From assembly GCA_002633025.1 (NCBI GenBank), contig NMRB01001642.1:98487-162486 (forward strand): DNA of 64,000 nt, given 5' to 3'. This DNA comes from Notospermus geniculatus. Lineage: Eukaryota; Nemertea; Pilidiophora; Heteronemertea; Lineidae. Position 1 is the stretch's first letter. The number at the start of each line of letters is the position of its first letter. Positions 23,001 to 33,300 of the stretch are shown here, piece after piece. The notes beneath the pieces were generated by a model. It did not search any database and was not told where the DNA came from. It was given only the letters and a program-made list of their open reading frames with translations. Position numbers and translations under genes: made by a program.

Positions 23001-25927
23001 TAAGTTTTATTAAAGCTACACTGTGTTGAATACTAGCATACCGCCCGGTAAAGGGCGGTTTACACTAGGTTGCACCAAGTTGCAAGTTGCAGCAACTTGC
23101 AACTTGTTGCAAACTACCTGGGACGGTTTACACATAGAAAAATCGATGCAACATCCAGCGTGATCGAGTTGCAACAAGTTGCATGTCCGTTTACACATGC
23201 AACTTTTTGGTCTCATCAGGTTTATGCAGCACGTTGCATGAAGTTGCATATGAAAAGTTGCATGTGTAAACGGGCCTTAACTCAGCAGTGGCTTCTTACC
23301 ATTCGGTGCATCAGGCAGGTCAAGCCGGTACCACTGAATTGTTCCTGTGTCTAATCCTCTGTAACTTACGCCAGCGTAGGAGCCGTTGCTCTCCTCCATC
23401 ACCGGGAAGATAACCGCTACATCAGCAGCACAGGGTGATCTCGCGATGACAGATGTCACGATGTATTCTTTGGCTTCTGACGGGAGATCGGCGACGATTT
23501 TCCCAAGATTCCACTGGAGGATGGGCTCTGAGGAGATAACAAGTATGTTTCGAAAAAACATCAGGACTCCTGCATCTTTGTGAAAAATGAAATGACTTGC
23601 AAAAAGAAAAAAATTATGGTATTGCATTGTACTAGATATTCCCATCAGGGCCGAAGCCATGGCATTATTGGCCCTGGTAAGTATGGAAGAGGCCATCTCA
23701 AGCTACTCATGTTCCTCACTTGGATGGGGTCTTTTACTTGCCCTTGCAAAGGTACAAGGCACCACAGCTTACTGTCCCATGTGATGGACTGAAGAGCCAG
23801 GGATGATTAATCCCATATGGGCCGGGATTCGAATCCTGGTCCTGCCGCTTGTTAAGCAGGCATGATAACTACTAGGCCAACAAGGCTCTTCATCAGCGCT
23901 CTGCATCTTTGTGGAAAATGAATGAGCAAGAAGCAAAAGTTACGTTTATAGGGGTATCATGGAACATGAAACCCGGTCCTACTAAATAGAGTCAGCAACC
24001 TGAAACCTACCAATGCTGATATCAATGAGAGTCCCATAAGTTGTGAACAATTCGACCCCGGTATCTAACTGAGCCACCAACGTCCACTGTTCCGTCGCGG
24101 TGGGAACTGAAAAGAAATCGACAACGATCATAACAAAGCAACAACTTCATGTGGTGAAAATCAGATTAATACTTGCACAAGCATCAATCAGCTGTAACTC
24201 GAGGAGTCAGAAAAAAGGGGCGTGGCCTGTGACCCCAGCAGAGTATGCAGAGTGAAGGCCTGATTTTCCTGGTCAAATTCAAGGAGGAAGTTCAACAAAA
24301 TAGAGGGGCCGTATGCTCCCCTCTAAATCTGGCCCTGCCACAGTTAGGCTCACTGTCAGTGCCAGCAGCCAGTGAACCTCTGACCAACTATTCCGATGCA
24401 TCAAGTCAGGAATTGGCGAAAGAATCTTGGATAAAAACAACTCACCTGTAGCAGGTCGGCTGATTTCTTCCCGTTCAAGTTCAAATTTCCAGCCATCGCA
24501 GGCATCGTACTGAAAAAAAGTCAAGAGAAAGTTGTGCTTAGCCCCGAGGATATGAAAAGTAATTTCGAGCTGGCAGCGTGGTGTGTGAAAACACCAGTTT
24601 CTGCATCTGACATTAACTGACACAGTGGGTTCAACTTTAAACTCGGTGAGAAACGATTCATGTCTTGTTCTCGGGTGAAGTCTTTTCTTTTCTTAGCTGG
24701 TATAAGGCCTACCCATGATTCAGAAATGGTAGTAAACATAAATTTGTCTCCAAATCTTGCAAATTTTCGACCCCAACCGTCCGGGGTCTTCCTCAGGCAC
24801 TTTCTAGTTGAGATCACGATCTCAACTAGAAAGTGCCTAAGGAAGACCCTTGTTGGGGTCGAAAATTTGCAAGATTTGGAGACAAATTTATGTTTACATC
24901 GTTTTTTGTACTCTATGTTGGATACTTATTTCATATTCTATGTTGGATACCGGTACACTGATTCAGAAATGGTTGACAGAATGATGGCTACAGTCTACAC
25001 TCAGACTGAGTGCCTAGACTGTCGTCCAGGGTGACTGAAAAACACGCATGATAACCGCCAACTGCACAAACAGGAACCTGCATGGGTCGTGTCCATTAAT
25101 ACTCACCTCCATTCGCGCTGGGTAGAGTGTTTGAGACCATGTGCTGTTCCAGAGAGTTATACTTGGTCCATGGCCAAGTGAACAAAATTCACCAATCTGT
25201 TGTGATGTGTTTACCGGGCTGCCATGAACTTTATCGAAAATCTCAACGATGATTTCCTGAAAAGAATCAGCACACCTCCCAATTTTTATTTTTTATTTTA
25301 TTTTTTACACCTCCCAATACAAGGACATCATCTGTCAGTTCAAAGGAGGCCTTAATTGAGAGGTTCCATGGTAATTCATACTCACTGTGTGTTCCCCAAC
25401 AAGTGATAAATGGTTGCCCGCTCCTGATGCATCATTGCTAAGTAACCCCTCTTGTGTTATCTTGAAGTAATAGTTACGTCCTGTAAGCAAAACATAAGTA
25501 GCAATAGGGAGGTTGGCCTAGAGATCAGCCACTATCTAATCNNNNNNNNNNNNNNNNNNNNNNNNNNNNNNNNNNNNNNNNACACCTTGCCATGCTTGCC
25601 TACCCGTCCCTAGTGAAAAGCTTTGTAAAAATTGCTGCTTTCTGAAAAATGTGGGGGGACCAGGCCTACCCGCTCCCCACCTTGGCCTAGGCCATGTAGG
25701 CAGCCTAGGCCTAGGCCTATGTGCCAGCAGCAGTGCACAGCTGGTGCACTGGTGCAGTGCAGATGCATGGTGTCGCGGTGACGGCGGTGGGCACCTTGGG
25801 CGGTGGGTGGGTGTGGTTCAGGTTGGGAAATGACATGAATGAACCCCTCACCTAATTCACTGGACTTATCTGATGTCGCTGCGGCTTCAAAGCAAATAAT
25901 GTACATCAATACAAGCGCGAGGAACAT
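11708..25927 (-). CDS. CatSper auxiliary subunit, beta-like, with hexapeptide-repeat tail
   Basis: Single-pass subunit that would cap the sperm flagellar CatSper calcium channel. 22 exons in phase: 25852-25927 (ATG and signal peptide MFLALVLMYIICFEA), 25386-25480, 25107-25256, 24446-24509, 24011-24106, 23300-23527, 22766-22974, 22326-22389, 21779-21957, 21049-21204, 20567-20714, 20011-20180, 19611-19747, 18490-18629, 16659-16835, 15660-15796, 15344-15541, 14809-14919, 14281-14391, 13808-13949, 13394-13491, 11708-12489. The ectodomain is ~960 residues with many N-glycosylation sites. Its end carries NYRPPSEFG..IPTTDNIYNADP and NYKQCKG..DCGCTD, a block I associate with CATSPERB. A helix follows (LDMLILFTVAILFGGGLFGLYL), then KxxERKWIQDNLQKQLE and an acidic repeat tail. 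The N at 11901 breaks the frame inside the repeat; beyond it the frame resumes to ...GITEIEC-stop. Delta or gamma identity is not excluded. Plus-strand TTTATT at 11467 gives a minus-strand poly(A) signal. Confidence 0.72.
12672..12860 (+). mobile_element. tRNA-derived SINE with GTGCTTTGAGAC tail
   Basis: GGTGGTGGAGTGGTTGAGCA head, GGGGTTGATTCCCAGTG B box, and an AAGTGCTTTGAGACTATAC tail; CatSper-like intron. Confidence 0.7.
12992..13166. mobile_element. MITE, AGGAGCAGTCAGC family
   Basis: AGGAGCAGTCAGCCATG at the left and TTGACAGCTCTTATT at the right; same interior as the 2063 copy. Confidence 0.72.
13286..13397. repeat. Hairpin repeat next to a CatSper-like exon
   Basis: ATCCTCCCACCACACGGATG ... 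GAAGAGGAGCAAGACAAATG ... GGGAGAAT; related to 14436-14509. Confidence 0.6.
13989..14034 (+). repeat. GT microsatellite
   Basis: Run of GT dinucleotides with occasional GC interruptions. Confidence 0.95.
14436..14509. repeat. Hairpin repeat
   Basis: CCTCCCACAGCAGGGGTTTT pairs with AAACCTCTGCTGTGGGAGG around GAGTGTAT. Confidence 0.75.
15023..15264 (-). mobile_element. tRNA-derived SINE (family A)
   Basis: Near full length with intact B box GGTTCGAATCC; CatSper-like intron. Confidence 0.9.
16395..16618 (-). mobile_element. tRNA-derived SINE (family B)
   Basis: Minus strand reads GCCAGAGTGGTGCAGTGGAA, CACCTCTGAGATT, GGGTTCGATCCCCAG, followed by a CTCCATGCGATC..GGTTTTCTCCTG body. Confidence 0.78.
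16922..17273. mobile_element. PIF/Harbinger-like MITE, complete
   Basis: Flanked by TTA on both sides (TTA/GGCCACATAA ... TATGGCC/TTA); ~35-base TIRs contain TTTAGTTTAGCATCA. The 3-base TWA target site is typical of PIF/Harbinger. Confidence 0.78.
17285..17459 (+). mobile_element. tRNA-derived SINE (family A), headless
   Basis: Body and 3' end only (GTAAGCCTTGGTGCCTTGTA to GGCTTCAGCCCTGACGGAAA); the tRNA head is missing. A family B SINE abuts it. Confidence 0.88.
17462..17562 (-). mobile_element. tRNA-derived SINE (family B), head
   Basis: GTTGTGGTGCAGTGGAAACA and GGTTCGATCCCC on the minus strand, abutting a family A copy. Confidence 0.75.
17861..18348. mobile_element. MITE, AGGGACCATATAGGCAGC family, with nested insertion
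   Basis: Ends AGGGACCATATAGGCAGC and GGCTGCCTGTAGGGTC. Relatives at 22558-22750 and 58037-58250. A second element lies at 17968-18217. Confidence 0.75.
17968..18217. mobile_element. MITE with TTAA target site, nested
   Basis: AGGAGCTGGACGTCCAAGTT and TCGGCATCTAACTCCT form TIRs with GTTGTAAACA inside, flanked by TTAA on both sides (piggyBac/Kolobok-type target). Confidence 0.7.
18655..18925 (+). mobile_element. tRNA-derived SINE with MIR/CORE-like central domain
   Basis: Head GGGAGCCACCGTGGTGTAGT, B box GGTACGAATCC; centre reads GACTTTGGGCAAGTCTCTTT and ACAAATGGGTACC, resembling the CORE-SINE centre. The same element occurs reversed at 47815-48045. Confidence 0.78.
19070..19200. repeat. Inverted pair of TTAGGG-like tracts
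   Basis: Left arm AAGGGTTAGGGTTCTAACCT, CACTTAGGGTTAGGGTTAAG; right arm is its reverse complement with few changes, spacer ~15 bases. Confidence 0.85.
19270..19577. mobile_element. MITE, TAA target site, AGCTTGCAGCACACGTCACC termini
   Basis: TAA/AGCTTGCAGCACACGTCACC ... GGTGACGTGTGCTGCAGGCT/TAA. Centre holds the palindrome AATCAAACCGGTTTGATT. Confidence 0.8.
19765..19952. mobile_element. pogo-like Tc1/mariner MITE
   Basis: CAGTGCACCCTTGCTCTTAC at left and ATAGCAAGGGGAGACTG at right, flanked by TA; interior of TTACGAAC motifs. CatSper-like intron. Confidence 0.75.
20125..20315 (-). mobile_element. tRNA-derived SINE (family B-like)
   Basis: Minus strand: GTGATGCAGTGGTTGAATAT, GGGTTCAATTCCCAGT, then a ~100-base body. 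It overlaps the end of a CatSper-like exon boundary region at 20180, so the 3' limit is approximate. Confidence 0.6.
20323..20522 (+). mobile_element. tRNA-derived SINE (family A), headless
   Basis: Starts at ATTATCCCTGGATCTTCAGT and ends GGCCCTGATGGAAAAAATC; directly follows a family B SINE on the other strand. Confidence 0.88.
20775..20952 (+). mobile_element. tRNA-derived SINE (family A), 3' truncated
   Basis: Has a degenerate tRNA head and body; stops at GATGGCCTCTTC, lacking the last 50 bases. Confidence 0.85.
21220..21297. repeat. A/T-rich low-complexity tract
   Basis: ATATAT core with A-rich right flank; follows the acceptor of a CatSper-like exon. Confidence 0.9.
21415..21690 (+). 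repeat. 42-base satellite with AATCAAACCGGTTTGATC core
   Basis: Seven units of ACAATACAAGACTTGCCAAG plus the palindromic core; CatSper-like intron, 90 bases before an exon. Reads open on both strands but is not coding. Confidence 0.9.
22045..22290 (-). mobile_element. tRNA-derived SINE (family B)
   Basis: Head GTCAGAGTGGCACAGTGGAA and GGTTCAATTCCTGG, body with GGTTTCCTCCTACATTC on the minus strand; CatSper-like intron. Confidence 0.78.
22558..22750. mobile_element. MITE, GGGACCCTATAGGCAGC family
   Basis: Left end GGGACCCTATAGGCAGCTAG and interior AATTAGATTCTCATGTCAAC match 17861; right end short. Confidence 0.65.
23052..23277. mobile_element. MITE, TAA target site, AGGGCGGTTTACAC termini
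   Basis: TAA/AGGGCGGTTTACAC ... GTGTAAACGGGCCT/TAA; interior of GTTGCA repeats. CatSper-like intron, ending just before an exon donor. Confidence 0.8.
23641..23895 (-). mobile_element. tRNA-derived SINE (family A), full length
   Basis: Complete, from the CATCAGGGCCGAAGCCATGG end to the AAGGCTC head; CatSper-like intron. Confidence 0.9.
24733..24896. mobile_element. Foldback element, GGTCGAAAATTTGCAAGA family
   Basis: Nearly perfect inverted repeat with ~80-base arms meeting at ATCTCAACTAGAAAGTGCCT. Full relative at 52881-53038, half copy at 315-372. Confidence 0.88.
25314..25371. mobile_element. MITE fragment, TGGAACCTCTCT family
   Basis: Right half only, ending TTGAGAGGTTCCATGGT. Confidence 0.55.
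25504..25541. mobile_element. Hairpin element, TAGGGAGGTT family, cut by N gap
   Basis: Left terminus TAGGGAGGTTGGCCTAGAGA; the rest is in the gap. Confidence 0.5.
25542..25581. other. Assembly gap (40 N)
   Basis: Lies in the first intron of the CatSper-like gene and cuts a TAGGGAGGTT hairpin element starting at 25504. Confidence 0.99.
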
Positions 25928-26251
25928 CTTGCATTTCTAATTCTATCTATTGGTGTAATTCATTTTCAAAGATTGATTTAGAACCATAATTGACAAAGCA
26001 CATGGTGCAAACACGTTCAAATTTCCCGCTTTCAAACTTTTTTTTGAAATTGCATTCAGCCACGGTAGACAGGGAGCACTGGATCCGTCTCCCCCGCTTT
26101 GTCCATCCTCACGTCTCAGTCTGGTTCCGCTGTCCAACGACAGACGGCGCTGATGGTCTTTGCAAGTGGTGACTTTTTGTTGCAAAATCATGTCCATTGT
26201 TGCTGCATATCATGCACCCGAGTACAACATTCATTCATTTATTCTGGGGGG

Positions 26252-26422
26252 GGGGGTATTACTTGCCCTTGCAAAGGCACAAGGCTCAAAGCATTCGATC
26301 CCATGCGACGGACTGAAGACCCAGGGATGATTAATCTCATGGCCCACAGGATTCGAACCAGGTCATGCCGGTACCTGCCACTTGCCAAGCCAATGTGGTA
26401 ACCAAAAGGCTACCAAGGCTCC
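26252..26422 (-). mobile_element. tRNA-derived SINE (family A), 3' truncated
   Basis: Retains the head and half of the body; intergenic between the CatSper-like gene and NUP214. Confidence 0.85.
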
Positions 26423-26883
26423 AAAGGCACCAACATCTTTTTTGAAGAGGGTATTTGGCCTAATGTGAGGGTCCGTGGGTTGGAACCTGGTAGGAAGTGA
26501 TGTCTTTCACCTTAGAAACCCGTTTCTATTTCATGTTCTTAATATAGAAGTGGCAACAGTCAAAGTGAGATCAAGAGCAAACCAGAAAGGCATGTTGAAA
26601 AAGCAATAATGACTTTATTCTTGATTTGTGATACATGACAAGATGAGTTACATCTATTTTTAAGTTCAAAATGAAACATCACTGGTATGGTGACTGGAAA
26701 TATCTGACCCGTCACCACAAAATGAGTCACTCTGAGGTTGGCAAGGTGAAATCAAATATTTGTCATTTCAGAAGACCTTGGCCTGTTGTCAGACTTTATG
26801 AAACCTGAGTGATTCTGTTTCTTCCTTTTTATCCTGCTGGTTATCTTGGTTCACTCTGGTTCATATTCTGAGCAACTTCCTAA

Positions 26884-27181
26884 AGCCTAGCGCACATCGA
26901 CCTTGCGACTAGAAGCAACTGAACGCAACAGTCGCTGTCGATGTGAGCGGACCGCGCACATCAACTACGACTGGTCATTGCGGCAACGGTCGGCAACGAG
27001 TAGAACATGAGCAATTGGCTGGAACTAGTGGCAACGGTCAGCAGTAGCGTTGCCGGGGCGCGCACATCGGCCTGTTTGAAGATCTGATCAGTTGCTGCTG
27101 TTTCCAGCCAGTCGCCCACCATTGCCGGAAATGCCATTGCTGGTAGTTGCTTCCAGTCGCAAGGTCGATGTGCACTAGGCT
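26884..27181. mobile_element. MITE, TAA target site, AGCCTAGCGCACATCGACC termini
   Basis: TAA/AGCCTAGCGCACATCGACCT ... AGGTCGATGTGCACTAGGCT/TAA, ~30-base TIRs; just downstream of NUP214. Confidence 0.82.
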
Positions 27182-27358
27182 TAAGACTCATTTCTTGGTG
27201 ATGGGTCACATATTACACTTCTTCACTGGGGTATCGGTATCCAAGATTTTGAACGTTCGGGTGGTATCTGAATTACTAGGAGAATACAGAGTACAACATC
27301 TCACTCATTATAATTATTTTTATGTGCACTAATCCAGGGCACATTTCACGACCTTCAT

Positions 27359-30300
27359 TTAGGATCTGTAAGACGTAAATGAAGACGACTTCGGAGTCGC
27401 TGGAGATCCAAATCCACTGCCTCCGTTACCGGTTCCACCAAACCCTCCTCCGCCTCCTCCGAATGCAGGACTTCCAAACCCACTCGGACTTCCAAATCCA
27501 CCAGGGCTTCCAAATCCACTTGGGCTTTGCTGCGGCAGTGAACCGAATGACGGCGTTGCTGGCTGGTTGGTGGCCACGCTCCCGAATGTTGGGCTGCTCT
27601 GATTGGCCAAGCTGGCAAATCCACCGGAGGCTGCAGGTGATGATGCTCCAAACACTTTTGTCGTCTGTACGCTTCCCATAGAGGGCGCCTGGCTGCCAAA
27701 CATCGGTTGGTTACCGAATCCACTTGTACCACCAAATGAGGGAGCACCACCAAATGCTGAACCACCAAAAGATGGCGCCGCACCAAAGCCACCTAAATGG
27801 AAAAAGAATACTTGTACTTCAGAAGTAATTACCGTTTCATGACATTGATACCTCAATCAGTACCATGGTTCCAGAATTGCTAGTACCTTAGTACCTGCAT
27901 TAGGTCCTAGCTGAAGCCATAGCACTATTGCCCCTGATATGTACGGAAGAGGCCATCTTAAGCTACTCATGTTCCTCACTTGGATGGGGTCTTTTACTTG
28001 CCCTTGCAAAGGTACAAGGTACAAGTCACCAGGGCTTACTGTCCCATGTGACGGACACAAAGAGCCAGGGATGATTAATCCCATATGGCCCGGGATTCGA
28101 ACCCAGGACCTGCTGCTTGCTAAGCGGACGTGATAACCACAAGGCTGTCAAGGCGCCCCCTGCAATATCAGGAGCAAGATATTACTCCATGTTCATTATC
28201 AAAAGAAACCTAGTGGAATTGACATACCGGTAGTCGATCCAAAAGCTGAAGTTCCTGCAGTGTTACTGAATGGTCCACCAGTAGGCCTTGCTGGTTCACT
28301 AGAGCCAAATGATGTTGCACCAGTGCTCCCAAAGAGATTACCTAAAGAACAAGAGGGGAGTAGTAAGAAAGGAAGAGGCAGTGATAACCACTAAACTACA
28401 TGTATCAAGGCTCCTCGTGATTATCTGAGACCAAATTAGAAATTTGACAACCATAACACACTAACCAGTCGTTGCAGACTGTCCAAATGACGTTGTACTG
28501 CCAAAGACATTCTTGTTCACATTTTCGGGATTAGGTTTGCCTCCGAGACCAAACGAATCCGATGCGCCTCCAAACATTGACATCGAACCACTGTTACTGG
28601 TGGACGTCTGACCGAATACAGATACTGACTGTCCGAAGGCTGGCTGTGATTGTCCAAAGGTTGACCTGAAAAATCAGGAGAATTGATTACGACTGCTGAA
28701 GCCATAGCATTATTGGCCCTGATGAGTATGGAATAGAGGTCACCTAAAATACTCATGTTCCTCACTTGGATGGGGGCTTTTACTTGCCCTTGCAAAAGCA
28801 CAAGGTACAAGGCACCACGGCTTACTGTCCCAAGCGACAGACTGAAGAGCCAGGAATGAGTAATCCCACATGGCCCGGGATTCGAACCCGGGACCTGCCG
28901 CTGCTAATAGGACGTGATAACCACTAGGCTATCAAGGTTCCTACACAGTATACATCAGGCCTCGTCTCTAGAGGTATGACCTACAGTATTCCATTCAAAA
29001 GAGTGGCAATCTTTGCCAAAAAAAACAAAATTAGAGAGGAATTCTTAACCTCCTTGTTCTTGTACTTACCCAGCAGATGATTGGTTTGAAGTAGCAGCTG
29101 CCTGGCCGAATGCTGGGCTCCCAAATCCAGTTGATCCAAACCCTCCAGTAGACATCTGCCCGAACATTGATCCTGAACTTCCAAACGTACTGCTAGCAGT
29201 GCTCGTCGCACCTGAAGTGGCGCCGAATCCTGAAACTGCACTCGAGCCAAAAACAGAAGCTGTCGAAGGGGTCGCACCTGACGTCGCTGGCTTTCCAAAT
29301 ACACTTGCAGTCGAGGCAGACGCACCAAACGCACTGGATGAAGATGGAGGTTGACCGAAAAGACTAGCAGTCGATGTCTTCCCAAAAGCAGTCCCGCCAA
29401 AAACTGTCGCCGCCTGATCTGACTTTGAGCCAAAAAGTGACGCTTTTGTGTCCTCTGATGGTTTTGTTGTAACCGTTACAGCTGGTTGTCCAAATAATGT
29501 CGTAGTTTCCCCAGATGATGTCGTGGACGTGGATGCCGCAGTAGTTGCACTGGATAAGCTAAAAAGGCCTGTTGATGCACCTGATGTTGGTTGGCTGAAT
29601 AGGCCTGATCCAGATCCAAAGGTCAGTGTGCTGGTTCCTCCGAACAAACCAGTGCTGGCAGATGTTTCAGTGGTGGATGTCACGGCGGTGGCGGTCAAGT
29701 TTTGAGCCAGAGATGATGCGGTCGCTGAGACTTGACCCGACGGCTCGCTAACACTGCTCAGTTCTGTTGTTGCACTCACAGGTGGCACAGGAGTTGACCG
29801 TGTGGCGTCGGCGGGGACATCAGAACTTGAAGGAACTGACATGTCAGGCGTCGCAGAGGGCGGTGTTGGTATTTTCAAGATAGTCACACCTCCTGGTGTC
29901 CCTTCTGAAATGCTAGCAGTCTGCCCAGTTGTCGCTGGTTGGCCAAAAGTCAGACTACCAGTACCACCACCAGTCGAGGACGATGTTGGCTGCAGGAAGG
30001 AGAAGCCAGATACTTTGCCAAAAATAGGCTGAGTTGGTGGTTCAGTACCGGTACTAGACGATGTGACCAGGGCAGTGGAGCTTGGGGTAGCATCGGCAGT
30101 TGGCTTTTCTTGTTCAGTAGTGGGCGAGGCTACTGATGCAGCAGGCTTACCACCAGTAGTTGTTGGCTGCACGAAGGAGAAACCAGATCCTTTCCCAAAA
30201 ACAGACTGCGTTGATGTCTCGGTAGACGGTGTGGTGATGGGGGTGGAACCTGGGGTGGCATCAGCACCAGTATTCTCTTGTTCCGTTGCAGCACCGGTGT

Positions 30301-33300
30301 TTGAAAACGTAGGTTTGGAGCTTGACAATGCAGATGCAAATCCTCCAAAAGACATACCCTGAGTCACTTCGGCTGGCGTTGTGTTTGCTGCAGAAGTTGA
30401 ATTCGCGTCAGTTTTTTGCGAATCTTTTAGTGCTTGTGTGAAAGAGAAACCTGTCGTAGGTTGCACAGGAGTTGAAGTCCCCGAGGCAGAGGGCGTGGTG
30501 GTGGTTGAACTTGTGGGGGGCTTCTGTGAGTCCTTTATTGCTTGTGTTAAAGAAAAGTTGCCAACATTATCGGCTGTTGATGGGACTGGTGCTTTGACTT
30601 TTCCAAAAGAAAATCCAAAAGCCGGGGTTGGGGTTTCCGTAGTCGTCACTGGGGCAGCACATGTTGATGTTTCGGCAGATTTAAACAAAACACCAGAACT
30701 TGCTGTTGAAAGTTGCCCCGAGCTGAGACTAGCCGCTTGTTTTTCCGAACTGAAGTTAAACCCAGTGCCACTGGATGGCGCTGAAGAGGCACTGGCAATG
30801 TCCGGGGCCGATGGCACCTTGTCAAGCTTCGCCTGAGAACTACTGGCAGTACTCTCAACTGTCGCTCCTCCAAATGAAAATCCACTATCAGCGCTCGTGC
30901 TTGACACAGGAGTTTGTTTTAGACCTCCGAAACTAAAACTTGTAGCAGCACTTGCGCTTGAAACTGGGTTGCTAACTGGGATGATGCCACTTCCGAAGCT
31001 CATCTTCGCGTCCGGTTTTGTAGCGACAAAAGCAGTTTTGCTCGACGGAGCGTTGAAGAGCGACTTCATGGCGGCTGGAGGTTGAACCACTGGTTGGCTT
31101 TGCTCTGAAAATGACCAAATTATCAACCTGAAGGATACATGTATACCGGTACATAAAAGGGTGCCTTCCCATTTTGTCCTTTCAATTCATGATAGGGTTT
31201 GGGTAGCTACAGAGCGTGCACGTGACATCATCTAGTCATGTGATCAGTCTAAACTGGATGGCAAATGACATCGTCGACCCACGTGGTGCACTGTCATCGG
31301 CGCAAGTGGAGTGTGTGCGACTTATTTCATCCCATGACGTGTCTAAAACGTGGCCCACTTTGTCGTCGACGTCAGCAAGGTCAAAGGTGACGTCATAATG
31401 AGCCACTGCTCTCTATAAATTCTGTATCAGGGGCAAATTTGAAAAGGACCAAATGGGAATACACCTATGGAAAGACCACTTTAAATATTTCTGAGTGTCC
31501 TGTCAATTTTTCAAGAGAGTTGCAAACTTTTCATTCATTATTTACACCAATTGTTGCTGTTTTAGTGGACCAAATGGGGCATGGGCATCACTCTGAAAAG
31601 TGTGCTTTAAATGAAAAGTACAAGCACAATACTGCTGCATTCTTCGACTAATAAACAACAAAACTTACCAGATTTACTTCCCGCCGCCGGCGGTGTTGAC
31701 GGTGGTGAGATATCCTCTGTCTCTGGTAGATTCTTGGGCGGCAGTTCCACCGTTTTAGGATGGACAGCGACAGGCTTGTCTAACGTCACGTTAACACCAG
31801 CTGGAGAACTCGTGGGAATATTTGCAAACGATTTGAACTGCCCCAAAAGAAATTTATCCTTTTCTGACATATTTTCCACTCTGAGGCCATGCGGGACTGT
31901 GGCAGACGCAATCTGCTTCCCGACGCTCACATTTGCTGGTAACGCAGGTTTCGAAGTGTCCAACTTCACTGGTGACGTAATATCCTGTGTTAAGTCCAGA
32001 CCAGGGTATGCAACTCTTACATCTGGCATCGGCTTCGGCTTTCCCGGTTTTGGAGGATTTCCGTGTGTAATGGTTGCCTTTCCGGTGATATTCATCGCCG
32101 GTTTGTGGGGCCTCGGGTCCAAGTCCACTGCACTGTCCACCAGGGGGTGTGCTTTAGGCGCGGGCGTGGACTGCATGAAATACTGAGGGAGGTACTGTCT
32201 CATGTCAGCTGCACTCAAGCCCATGACGTTCCCAAGAGCTTCAGGGAATTCAATGACCTGCTCATCATCATCATCATCTTCATCTTCATATTCTTCTTCG
32301 TCATCCTCACCGGTTTCTTCTTCATACTCCGATGAACTGCTCTGACCGCTTGACAGCATGCGGTTCATGACATCCGCCGAGACGATCTTGGATATGGACA
32401 AGTTACCTGAAAAGGTAAAGAAGAAATTTGAATCCGATGTACACACTGAAAGTGCTTGGACATTCTCTCTGAATAAACAGCTCTAACCCTACAAATGTGA
32501 CAGTCTAGAAATGACCAGTTTCGGACTGAGGATTGGTGTCCACCTGGCAGAGGTGTCCGCAAAAAGAGCTTCCACTGTAATTCCGTCGGACAATTTACCA
32601 GGTGCTGTGCTCTTGACCGGCGTGACTTTTCTCCGCCCAAGTATGTCACGCAGCTGGGCCTGCTTCTGTGGCGACACCTGGAGAGGAGACGCTGTAGTGG
32701 GTGTACGATTCTCATCCATCCGTGGGGTGATGGGTGATGATATTGTGTCGTCTCTGAAAAGTTAACATCATTATTGGAGTTTCATTTTGTATTTGTATTA
32801 GATTTTTCCATCAGGGCCGAAACAATGGCATTACTGGCCCTGGTAAGTACAGAAGAGGCCATCTCAAGCTACTCATGTTCCTCACTTGGATGGGATCTTT
32901 TACCATACTTGTCCTTGCAAAGGCACAAGGTACACGGCACCACAGCCAACTGTCCCTTGAGACAGAAGGAAGAGTCAGGGCCGATTCATCCCGCACCCGG
33001 GATTCGAACCCAGGACCTGCTGCTCGCTAAAGGGCGGCACACACGAGCGACTAAATCTGGGCGACCGCCGACGAGACTGGTGGTGCGACTAGACATCAGC
33101 CAATCAGAAGCGCCAAATCTTGTCGCTTTGGCGGTCGGAAGCCAAGTCGGCCGACAAATCGGTCAAAATTGTAGCTCGTGTGCGCCGCCCTTAAGCGGTC
33201 GTGATAACCACTAGGCTATCAAGCCTCCAAGGAACTCCATTACACGACTGTTAGGAAGGGAATTTGCTATAGAGGCGTCACCTTTCGGAGAACGGCCACA

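Noticed and set aside
29448-30836. Plus-strand open frames rich in Val/Asp/Glu
   Set aside because: Antisense shadows of the NUP214 FG exon 29070-31104, whose phase and motifs are certain.
32544-32598. Longer version of the NUP214 exon ending at 32544
   Set aside because: It would join out of frame to the acidic exon (immediate TAA); the donor at 32598 keeps frame and matches the family sequence STAPG/NLS.
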